This document shows positions 43,218-51,600 of a stretch of 64,000 nucleotides of DNA, piece by piece. Location: the NCBI RefSeq assembly GCF_027947595.1, contig NZ_CP116257.1, forward strand, positions 2,046,001 to 2,110,000, read 5' to 3'. Made by a program: the position numbers and the translations under genes. The notes under the pieces are model-generated. The model made no database searches. It worked only from the letters and a program-made list of their open reading frames with translations, and was not told where the DNA came from. Within the stretch, counting starts at the first letter, position 1. Each line of letters opens with the position of its first letter. The DNA comes from Streptomyces lienomycini (lineage in GTDB: Bacteria > Actinomycetota > Actinomycetes > Streptomycetales > Streptomycetaceae).

Positions 43218-45841
43218 GCACCGCGGACACCACCGGCACCACCGGCACCACCGGTACTGCTGAAGACACCCCCGTGCGGGCCCGCGCCCTGCCCGTCACC
43301 GACCTCTCCCTCGTCGTGCTGATCGGCGCCTCCGGCTCCGGCAAGTCCACCTTCGCCCGGCGCCACTTCAAGCCGACCGAGGTCATCTCCTCCGACTTCT
43401 GCCGGGGCCTGGTCGCCGACGACGAGAACGACCAGAGCGCCAGCCGCGACGCCTTCGACGTCCTGCACTACATCGCGGGCAAGCGGCTCGCCGCCGGCCG
43501 CCGCACCGTCGTCGACGCGACCAACGTCCAGCAGGACGCCCGGCGCCAGCTCGTCGACCTGGCCCGGAAGCACGACGTACTGCCCATCGCCATCGTCCTC
43601 GACGTGCCCGAGCAGGTCTGCGCCGAGCGCAACGCCACCCGCGACGACCGCGCCGACATGCCCCGCCGCGTCATCCGGCGCCACACCCGCGAACTCCGCC
43701 GCTCCCTGCGCCACCTGGAGCGCGAGGGCTTCCGCAAGGTGCACGTGCTCCGCGGCGCCGCGGAGGCCGAGCACGCCACCGTCGTCACCGAGAAGCGGTT
43801 CAACGACCTCACCCACCTCACCGGCCCCTTCGACATCGTCGGCGACATCCACGGCTGCGCCACCGAACTGGAGACCCTGCTCGGCAAGCTCGGCTACGGC
43901 ACCGACGGCGTCCACCCCGAGGGCCGCACCGCCGTCTTCGTCGGCGACCTCGTCGACCGCGGCCCCGACAGCCCCGGCGTGCTGCGCCGCGTGATGTCCA
44001 TGGTCAGGTCGGGCAACGCCCTGTGCGTCCCCGGCAACCACGAGAACAAGTACGGCCGCTTCCTGAAGGGCCGCAAGGTCCAGCACACCCACGGACTCGC
44101 CGAGACCGTCGAGCAGATGGACGCCGAGAGCGAGGAGTTCCGCGCCGAGGTACGGGAGTTCATCGACGGCCTGGTCAGCCACTACGTCCTCGACGGCGGC
44201 CGACTGGTGGTCTGCCACGCCGGTCTGCCGGAGAAGTACCACGGCCGCACCTCCGGCCGGGTCCGCGGCCACGCCCTGTACGGCGACACCACCGGCGAGA
44301 CCGACGAGTTCGGCCTGCCCGTGCGCTATCCGTGGGCCGAGGACTACCGGGGCCGCGCCGCCGTCGTCTACGGCCACACCCCCGTCCCGGAGGCCACCTG
44401 GCTCAACAACACCATCTGCCTCGACACCGGCGCCGTCTTCGGCGGCAGGCTCACCGCGCTGCGCTGGCCGGAGCGGGAGATCGTCGACGTACCGGCCGAG
44501 CGGGTCTGGTACGAGCCGGTCAAGCCGCTGCGCACCGAGGCGCCCGGCGGGCACGACGGCCGCCCGCTGGACCTGGCCGACGTCCAGGGCCGCCGCGTGG
44601 TGGAGACCCGGTACGCCGGACGGATCACCGTGCGCGAGGAGAACGGCGCGGCGGCCCTGGAGGTCATGAGCCGCTTCGCCACCGACCCCCGCCTGCTGCC
44701 GTACCTCCCGCCGACCATGGCACCGACCGCCACCTCCGGCGTGGACGGCTACCTGGAGCACCCGAAGGAGGCCTTCGCGCAGTACGCGGCGGACGGCGTC
44801 GCGCGGGTGGTGTGCGAGGAGAAGCACATGGGTTCGCGGGCGGTGGTCCTGGTCTGCCGCGACGCGGACGCGGCCCGCGCCCGCTTCGGGGGTGGGGGCA
44901 CCTCCCGCTCGAGCGCAGCCGAGAGTGGGGGAGGCCCCACAGGCTCCCTCTACACCCGCACCGGCCGCCCCTTCCTCGACGACTCCTCCATCACCGAGGA
45001 GATCCTCGACCGGCTGCGCACCGCGATCGGCGACGCCGGCCTGTGGGACGGACTGGCCACCGACTGGCTGCTCCTGGACGCCGAGCTGATGCCGTGGTCG
45101 CTGAAGGCCGCCGGGCTGCTGCGCTCCCAGTACGCCGCCGTGGGCGCCGCCTCCGGAGCGGTGTTCCCGGGCGTGCTGAGCGCGTTGGAGGGCGCCGCGG
45201 CGCGCGGCGTCGAGGTGCGGGACCTCCTCGACCGCCAGCGCGCCCGGTCCGTCGACGCGGCCGCCTTCACCGACGCCTACCGCCGCTACTGCTGGCCCAC
45301 CGACGGCCTCGACGGCGTCCGCCTGGCCCCGTTCCAGATCCTGGCCGTCCAGGGCCGCAGCCTGGCCGCCCTGCCGCACGACGAGCAGCTCGCCCTCCTC
45401 GACCGGCTCGTCGAGCACGACGGCAGCGGCCTGCTGCGGACCACCCGCCGCCTGTACGTCGACACCGGCGACCCCGAGTCGGTGGCGGCGGGTGTCGACT
45501 GGTGGCTGGAGATGACCGGCCGCGGCGGCGAGGGCATGGTCGTCAAGCCCGTCGGCGCGCTGGTACGGGACGCGGAGGGCCGCCTGGTCCAGCCCGGCAT
45601 CAAGTGCCGCGGCCGCGAGTACCTGCGGATCATCTACGGCCCCGAGTACACCCGTCCCGACAACCTCGCCCGGCTCAGGCACCGCTTCCTGAACCACAAG
45701 CGGTCCCTGGCGAGCCGCGAGTACGCCCTCGGCCTGGAGGCCCTGGACCGTCTCGCGGAGGGCGAGCCGCTGTGGCGCGTGCACGAGGCGGTGTTCGGGG
45801 TGCTGGCGCTGGAGTCGGAGCCGGTGGACCCGCGGCTGTGA
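43214..45841 (+). CDS. pnkp: Polynucleotide kinase-phosphatase with ligase domain, Pnkp
   Basis: An 875-residue RNA end-healing and sealing enzyme. The kinase domain has the P-loop GASGSGKST (about residues 37-45). The phosphatase domain has GDIHG (near 208), GDLVDRG and GNHE. The ligase-like adenylyltransferase domain has the nucleophilic lysine in EKHMGSR (near 537). With Hen1 it repairs RNA cut by ribotoxins. Between residues 559 and 576 the ligase domain carries 18 extra Gly/Ser-rich residues encoded by a palindromic repeat. A hairpin terminator follows. The ATGA overlap with hen1 couples the pair. Confidence 0.94.
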   Translation: MSTADTTGTTGTTGTAEDTPVRARALPVTDLSLVVLIGASGSGKSTFARRHFKPTEVISSDFCRGLVADDENDQSASRDAFDVLHYIAGKRLAAGRRTVVDATNVQQDARRQLVDLARKHDVLPIAIVLDVPEQVCAERNATRDDRADMPRRVIRRHTRELRRSLRHLEREGFRKVHVLRGAAEAEHATVVTEKRFNDLTHLTGPFDIVGDIHGCATELETLLGKLGYGTDGVHPEGRTAVFVGDLVDRGPDSPGVLRRVMSMVRSGNALCVPGNHENKYGRFLKGRKVQHTHGLAETVEQMDAESEEFRAEVREFIDGLVSHYVLDGGRLVVCHAGLPEKYHGRTSGRVRGHALYGDTTGETDEFGLPVRYPWAEDYRGRAAVVYGHTPVPEATWLNNTICLDTGAVFGGRLTALRWPEREIVDVPAERVWYEPVKPLRTEAPGGHDGRPLDLADVQGRRVVETRYAGRITVREENGAAALEVMSRFATDPRLLPYLPPTMAPTATSGVDGYLEHPKEAFAQYAADGVARVVCEEKHMGSRAVVLVCRDADAARARFGGGGTSRSSAAESGGGPTGSLYTRTGRPFLDDSSITEEILDRLRTAIGDAGLWDGLATDWLLLDAELMPWSLKAAGLLRSQYAAVGAASGAVFPGVLSALEGAAARGVEVRDLLDRQRARSVDAAAFTDAYRRYCWPTDGLDGVRLAPFQILAVQGRSLAALPHDEQLALLDRLVEHDGSGLLRTTRRLYVDTGDPESVAAGVDWWLEMTGRGGEGMVVKPVGALVRDAEGRLVQPGIKCRGREYLRIIYGPEYTRPDNLARLRHRFLNHKRSLASREYALGLEALDRLAEGEPLWRVHEAVFGVLALESEPVDPRL
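44888..44941. repeat. REP-like palindromic element inside pnkp
   Basis: A 54-bp imperfect palindrome (arms GTGGGG...CCCCAC) that inserts 18 codons without changing frame. I recognise the core GGCACCTCCCGCTCGAGCG and GAGAGTGGGGGAGG as a short repeat scattered through Streptomyces genomes, usually between genes and occasionally inside them. Copy number here cannot be counted beyond this one. Confidence 0.65.
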
Positions 45842-45852
45842 CACACGTTTTC

Positions 45853-45883
45853 GGCCGAGTCGCCCGGGGGAGGCGACTCGGCC
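45853..45883 (+). terminator. Hairpin terminator after pnkp
   Basis: Perfect 12-bp stem (45853-45864 with 45872-45883), 7-base loop, 11 bp after the stop codon. Confidence 0.85.
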
Positions 45884-45988
45884 GGACTCCGCGTCCCCGG
45901 CACCCCACGGGTCCCTGGTGAACCGTCAGCTCCCGTGCTAACTTCGCAGGTCGGTCAGAGGGACGTACCGACTCATGGGGGACAGTCG

Positions 45989-47536
45989 GTGGAGACAGCC
46001 ACGGGATTCGGCGGAGCCGAGGGTGATTCCGGGCACGCACGCGGGCTCGCCCTGCTGCTGGAGCTGACCGAGGCGCTGTGCGCGTTCAGCTGCACGGAGG
46101 ACCCGCAGGGGCGAGGCCAGTTCGCCGCGGTGCTCGGGGACCAGCTGGGCCGCCCCGTCGACCTGCGCGGTGTCAAACAGCGCGAGGACGTCGTCACCCT
46201 GGTCCGCACCGCCCTGAACGTGGCGGGCGGGGAACGCGTACTCGTCGCCGTGGTGCGCATCCTCGAAGGACCCCTCGCCGGCGACGAACTGGACCGGGTG
46301 ATCACCCCCGACCCGCCCGCCGGCCCCGAGGCACCGCCGGGCCCCCTGGGCAGCGACGACGAGGCCGCCGCACGGGCCGTCCTCGCCAGGGGCGAGCTGC
46401 CCGCGGGCCGGCTGCGCGACGACCTCGCCGAGGAACTCAACGGCCTCGACCTCCCGGCCGGGCTCCTGCCGGAACAACTCTTCCTCCACGTCCTCGCGTG
46501 GAACACCCAGCCGGACGGCCTGCCGCCCGCCGTCCTCCTCCTCGACCGGGCGGCCCCGCTCGCCGCCACGCCCGGCCACCGCGACGCGCTGACCGACTGG
46601 GTCGACGACTGGGTCAAGCGGGCCGGCCTCCCGCGCGAACTCGAACGGCGCCGGGAGGCCCGCGCCCGGGTCGTAAGGGACCCCGACATCCCCCGCGCCC
46701 TCATCGTCGCGGTCGAGCCCGCCCGGGACGGCTCCGACGACGTCGTCGTACGCCCCTGGCTCAACACCGCGCCGGGCCAGTGGGATCCGCAGCCGGGGGC
46801 GCCCGCCGTGACCACCCTGGACGCGCTCGGGCCGGCCGTCGACGGCGCGCTGCGGCAGGGAGCCCGGCTGTGGACCGCACCCGGGGACCCGGCCGCCGGT
46901 GGACGCGGACAGCCGTCGGCGTACGTGGAGTTCGTCCTTCCGTACGACCTCCTCAACCACGATGTGGCGAGTTTGACGTACCGGGTCGGCGACGGCCGCC
47001 CGTTGCCGCTCGGGCTGAAGTACGGGGTCCACCTACGGAGCCTGGAGCGGATGCGCACCGACGACGCCCTGGTCCGGCACCAGTGGCAGGAGCGCTGGCA
47101 CGCGCTGCGACACCACGGGGTCGGCGTGCACGGCTGGAGCGAGCCGGACGCGCGACGACTCGACGCGTGGCAGGCCGCACTCGCGGGGGACACCAGGCAC
47201 ACGGCGGTGGTGCTCGACGCACCGGCCAGGGTCTCCGCCATGGAGGCGCTCAAGGCCGCCATAGCGGAAGGCATCGGGCTGGCGGTGTGGGACCGCAGGG
47301 GTGCCTTCCCCGAGGAGCGGCGCGAAGTGGTGACCGCCGTGTTCGCCGCGGTGCCCAGGCCCGGACAGATCCCGCTCGCCATCCACCGCCTGCGGCAGAA
47401 CGCCGAACTGAACCGGCAGGGTCCGGGCCGGCTCCTGGGGCGGCACATCGGATTCTTCTGGGACGATCCCACTCGAGTCGTCGACATGCACACCATCGAC
47501 CCCGGCGAGATCGCCGGCGAGGAGGCACCGGCATGA
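45989..47536 (+). CDS. VMAP protein of a vWA-MoxR-VMAP conflict system (EAD2-like N-terminus)
   Basis: A 515-residue protein. Residues about 10-100 form a helical domain (LALLLELTEALCAFSC through GERVLVAVVRILEG) matching effector-associated domain 2 in pattern. A middle helical part and a C-terminal VMAP-C domain follow (VEFVLPYDLLNHDV, GLKYGVHLRSLERM, GFFWDDPTR). VMAP proteins are the signalling hub of ternary systems with a MoxR ATPase and a vWA protein, which follow here directly. The GTG at 45989 has GGGGGA eight bases upstream; a longer open frame lacks a ribosome site. Role in phage or stress defence is inferred from the family. Confidence 0.82.
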   Translation: METATGFGGAEGDSGHARGLALLLELTEALCAFSCTEDPQGRGQFAAVLGDQLGRPVDLRGVKQREDVVTLVRTALNVAGGERVLVAVVRILEGPLAGDELDRVITPDPPAGPEAPPGPLGSDDEAAARAVLARGELPAGRLRDDLAEELNGLDLPAGLLPEQLFLHVLAWNTQPDGLPPAVLLLDRAAPLAATPGHRDALTDWVDDWVKRAGLPRELERRREARARVVRDPDIPRALIVAVEPARDGSDDVVVRPWLNTAPGQWDPQPGAPAVTTLDALGPAVDGALRQGARLWTAPGDPAAGGRGQPSAYVEFVLPYDLLNHDVASLTYRVGDGRPLPLGLKYGVHLRSLERMRTDDALVRHQWQERWHALRHHGVGVHGWSEPDARRLDAWQAALAGDTRHTAVVLDAPARVSAMEALKAAIAEGIGLAVWDRRGAFPEERREVVTAVFAAVPRPGQIPLAIHRLRQNAELNRQGPGRLLGRHIGFFWDDPTRVVDMHTIDPGEIAGEEAPA

Positions 47537-48660
47537 GCACGCAGGAACAGACGTCCCCGAACGGCTGGCGCGTGTTCCACGGCACCGGCCGGCCGCCGGT
47601 CACCGCGCCCCCGCTGCCCCAGGCACCGCCCTGGCGGCGCTTCCTCGGCGCACCGTCCCAGCCCGCCCCGCCGGACGAACCGGAGGCCGCGGTGCGCCGA
47701 CTGGGCCCCGGCGACGTGGCCCCGCAACTCGGCCCCGACGAGATCGACACCGTCAACGCCGCGCTGCTGCTGCGCCGGCCGCTGCTGATCACCGGACCGC
47801 CCGGCATCGGCAAGTCCACGCTCGCCTACGTGATCTCCCGGGAACTGGGCCTCGGCAGGGTCCTGGAATGGAGCATCGTCAGCCGGACCACGCTGCGGGA
47901 CGGGCTGTACGCCCACGACGCCATGGGCCGCGCCCAGGCCATCGCCGCCTGGCAGGCCGGACTGCGCGGCGCCGCGACGGCCCAGGAACCGGACGCGACG
48001 GGCCCGGTGGCGGCCCCCGCGGAGGGTGCCGCACCCGGGCCGGGCGCCGTCAACCCCTCAGTCGTATCAACACACCGCCAAGTGCCCCCTGTTCTGGGGG
48101 ACTTCATCACCCTCGGGCCACTCGGCACCGCTCTGCTGCCCTACGATCGTCCCCGGGTGCTCCTTGTCGACGAACTCGACAAGAGCGACATCGACCTGCC
48201 CAACGATCTGCTGCACGTACTGGAGAACGGAAGCTATGACGTCCCGGAGCTGGTGCGCGACGCCACGGACACCGCGCGCGTCCACACCAGCGACCCCGCC
48301 GGCCAGGCGCTGGTGCGGGGCGGTCGCGTCGAGTGCCGGGAGTTCCCGGTCGTGGTGATCACCAGCAACGGAGAACGCGAGTTCCCCGCCGCCTTCCGTC
48401 GGCGCTGCCTGCCGCTGGAGCTGCGCACCCCCAGCCGCGAGCAGCTGCTCGCCCTGGTGGAAGGCCACCTGGGCGTCCGGCCCGAGGGAACCGAGCGCCT
48501 GGTGGACGAGTTCGTGGGCCGGATCCGGTCCGGTGGCACCCACTCCCTGGACCAGTTGCTCAACGCCGTCCAGATGACTACCGCGGGTGGTTTCCAGGCG
48601 CACGGTGACGGGCGTAAGCTCGTGGAAATGCTGCTCCGCGACCTCGCGAAGGGCCGCTGA
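47533..48660 (+). CDS. MoxR-type AAA ATPase of the ternary conflict system
   Basis: A 375-residue AAA+ ATPase. Walker A is GPPGIGKST (about residues 85-93), Walker B VLLVDELDKSD, sensor 1 VVVITSNGERE and an arginine finger in AAFRRRCLP. The MoxR-specific helix-2 insert region contains an Ala/Pro/Gly-rich stretch (about 145-175) that is probably a disordered addition. MoxR ATPases work with vWA proteins as chaperone-like switches. ATGA overlap with the VMAP gene and zero spacing to the vWA gene show a single operon. Confidence 0.92.
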   Translation: MSTQEQTSPNGWRVFHGTGRPPVTAPPLPQAPPWRRFLGAPSQPAPPDEPEAAVRRLGPGDVAPQLGPDEIDTVNAALLLRRPLLITGPPGIGKSTLAYVISRELGLGRVLEWSIVSRTTLRDGLYAHDAMGRAQAIAAWQAGLRGAATAQEPDATGPVAAPAEGAAPGPGAVNPSVVSTHRQVPPVLGDFITLGPLGTALLPYDRPRVLLVDELDKSDIDLPNDLLHVLENGSYDVPELVRDATDTARVHTSDPAGQALVRGGRVECREFPVVVITSNGEREFPAAFRRRCLPLELRTPSREQLLALVEGHLGVRPEGTERLVDEFVGRIRSGGTHSLDQLLNAVQMTTAGGFQAHGDGRKLVEMLLRDLAKGR

Positions 48661-51600
48661 ATGACCGGCTTTCCCAGGGAGCGCGCATCCGGACCGGGCG
48701 ACGGTGATCCCGTATCAGGGACGTCGCCTCCGTCGGCGTTCCCCGAGTCCGTCGAAGGCGCGAGTGGGCACGGAGCGGCGCACACCTCTGCCCTGACCGA
48801 GGCGCCGCCCGCCCGCGAACAGCACCCTGCGCAGGACTCGGAGGCGGCCGACGCGCACTGGCGGGAGGTCGCCGAAGCGGTGTGGCTCGCCGCGTACTGG
48901 GACCGCCACGGCGGACCCGACGGCGGCCACCCGGCCCCGGCGCCGGGCGCCGACCCCGCCCTCCCGGCCGCCACCGGGAGCGACATCCGGCCAGGAAGCG
49001 ACCCCCGGCCCGGGACCGAGTCCGGGTCCGACTCCCGGTCCGGGGCGGACACCCGGTCCGGTGCGGACACCCGGTCCGACACCGACGACGCCCGGCCGCC
49101 GGCGGCGCCCGCGGCGCAGGAGACCACACCTGCCCCCGGCGCCGCATCGCCGGCCGACCCCGGCGCGGGCCCCCGCAGCCTGCCCGAACCCGCGCCCGGC
49201 CCCGCGGACCCGGCCGCGGCCACCGGCCCCTCGGCGGAGACCGCGGCCTTTGCCGAACAGGCGGCCCGCAGCGGGTTGTTACCCGACCCGGAGGGCACCT
49301 TCACCCTGCACGTCGGGCGGCCGCTGCTGCCCGCCGCCGAGCGCCCGCAGCCCGGACCCGGCCGCACCACCGCGCTGCTCGCCCGGGCCCTGCACCAACT
49401 GGCCCGGCGCATCCCCTCCCGCCACACCCTCGAACTCGACGAGGAGGCCACCGCCGAACAGGGCCTGTCGGACGGTCTGTGGCTGCCCTTCCTGCGGCCC
49501 GCCCGGGCGACCGCCTTCGACCTCGTCCTGCTCGTCGACGACGCCCCGACCATGCGGATCTGGCAGGACACCTGCGCCCGCCTCACCGAGGCCGCCGAAC
49601 ACAGCGGCGCCTTCCGCGGCGTCCGCGCCGTCCGGGTCCACGTACCGCGCACCGGGACCGCCGCCCTGCGCCGCGCCGACGACGGTGCCGCGGCCGACCC
49701 CGCCGAACTCCTCGACGGCCGCGGCGGACGCGTCTTCCTCGTCGTCACCGACGGGCTCGCCCACGGCTGGGCGGCCCCGGCCGCGGACGACCTGCTCGGC
49801 CGCCTCGGCCACGCCGGCCCGACGGCACTCGTCCACCTCCTGCCCCCGCACCTGCGCCACCGCACCTCCCTCTACCCCTACCAGGCGGTCCTGGAGGCCG
49901 ACGGGTTCGGCGCCGCCAACGCGGGCCTCGGACACTGGGCGCCGCCCGGTGGTCCCGACCCGCTGCGCCCGCTGCCCGAAGCCGGCGACGGCTCGGTACC
50001 GGTGCCCGTGCTCTCCCTCAAACCCGGCTCCCTCGGCACCTGGGCCGACCTCGTCACCGGCGAGCGGGGCGTGCGCCGGTCCCTGCCCGTCGTCCTCGCG
50101 GGCGCCCTCGCCAAGGGGGCGCCCGCCCCCGGTCTGCGCGCCCCGCGCCTCTCGCGCGCCGCCACCGCCGCCGTACGCCGCTTCTTCACGCTCGCCACCC
50201 CCGCCGCGCGCCGACTCGCCACCCAACTGGCGGCCATCCCCTTCGAGTTCGACCTCGTGGAGCAGATGCGGCGGCGGACCATGCCGGAGACCGGTCCCGA
50301 CCACCTCGCCGAAATCCTCATGGGCGGGCTGATCGACTGGAACAGCGGCGGCGAGGGACGCCCCGAGTTCGCCGAGGGGGTCCGCGAGGCGCTGCTCGCC
50401 ACCACGACCCGCAGCCAACTGGCGCGCACCGTCAGCATGGTGGGCGATCTGCCCGCCGCCGGACGGCGCGGTGTCGCCCTGCGCGCCGCATTGCAGGACC
50501 CGGCCGGAGCAGCGCTGCCCGACCCGGCCGAAGGCGGCTGGGCACGCAGCGAACTGGCCGTGATGCGCGCCCTCTCGGGGCCCTACTCCGAGCGGGCCAG
50601 GCGCATCGAACCCCGACTCTCCGGGCGCCCGCCGTCCGGTGCGGCCGAATGGGTGGGCGCCGGTTTGCCCGCGGGTACACCCACTGAGGTGAACCCTGCG
50701 GGCGGCGGGGGATCATCCGGCGGCCAAGGAGGCAGTGATCCAGCGTCAGAGCTTTGGTGGCGGCGACCGCGAGGTCGGCCGGGCGGCCGTCCCGCAGCAG
50801 CTCGCCCGCGCGCCGGGCGGCCTCCTGGGCGATCCTCAGCAGCTCGGCGCCACCCCGACGAACCTGGAGACCACGTGCCGCCCCTGGTAACCGACGCGAC
50901 CCCATCCGAAGCCCCGGAGGCTGAGCAGCTCATGCAGAGCACCACGACCGCGACGCCCGCCCTACTGGTGAACGTTCCCCTGCGGAACACCTCGTTCGTC
51001 GGCCGGCAGGGACTGCTGAGGGCCGTGGAGGAGCAACTGAGTTCCCAGGACACGGCCGCGGTGCTGCCGCACGCGCTGCACGGCCTGGGCGGCGTCGGCA
51101 AGTCCCAGCTCGCGCTGGAGTACATCTACACCCACCAGCACGACTACAAGGTGATCTGCTGGATCCCCGCCGAGCGGGAGAGCCTCATCCTGGCCACCCT
51201 CGCGAGCCTCGCCGCCCGCCTGGGCATCGCCCCGGCCGGCCAGGACGCGGGCGGCAGCCTCACCGCCAACACCGCCGTCCCCGCCGTACTGGAGGCGCTG
51301 CGCGCCGGTACGCCGTGGGACAACTGGCTCCTCGTCTTCGACAACGCGGAGGACGTCGACGCCGTACGGCAGTACTTCCCCACCAACGGTCCCGGGAAGG
51401 TCGTCGTCACCTCCCGCAACCGCGCGTGGGAGCGGGTCGCCACCCCCCTGCCGGTGAACGTCTTCGAGCGGTCCGAGTCCGTCGAACTGCTCCAGAAGCG
51501 TTCGCCCGACCTGTCCACCGAGGACGCCGACCGGCTCGCCGACGCCCTCGGCGACCTGCCCCTGGCCGTCGAACAGGCGGGCGCCTGGCGGGCGGTCACC

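Noticed and set aside
43055..45844. A 929-codon open frame antisense to pnkp
   Set aside because: High GC keeps the opposite frame open; the product has no recognisable domain while the plus strand encodes a full Pnkp.
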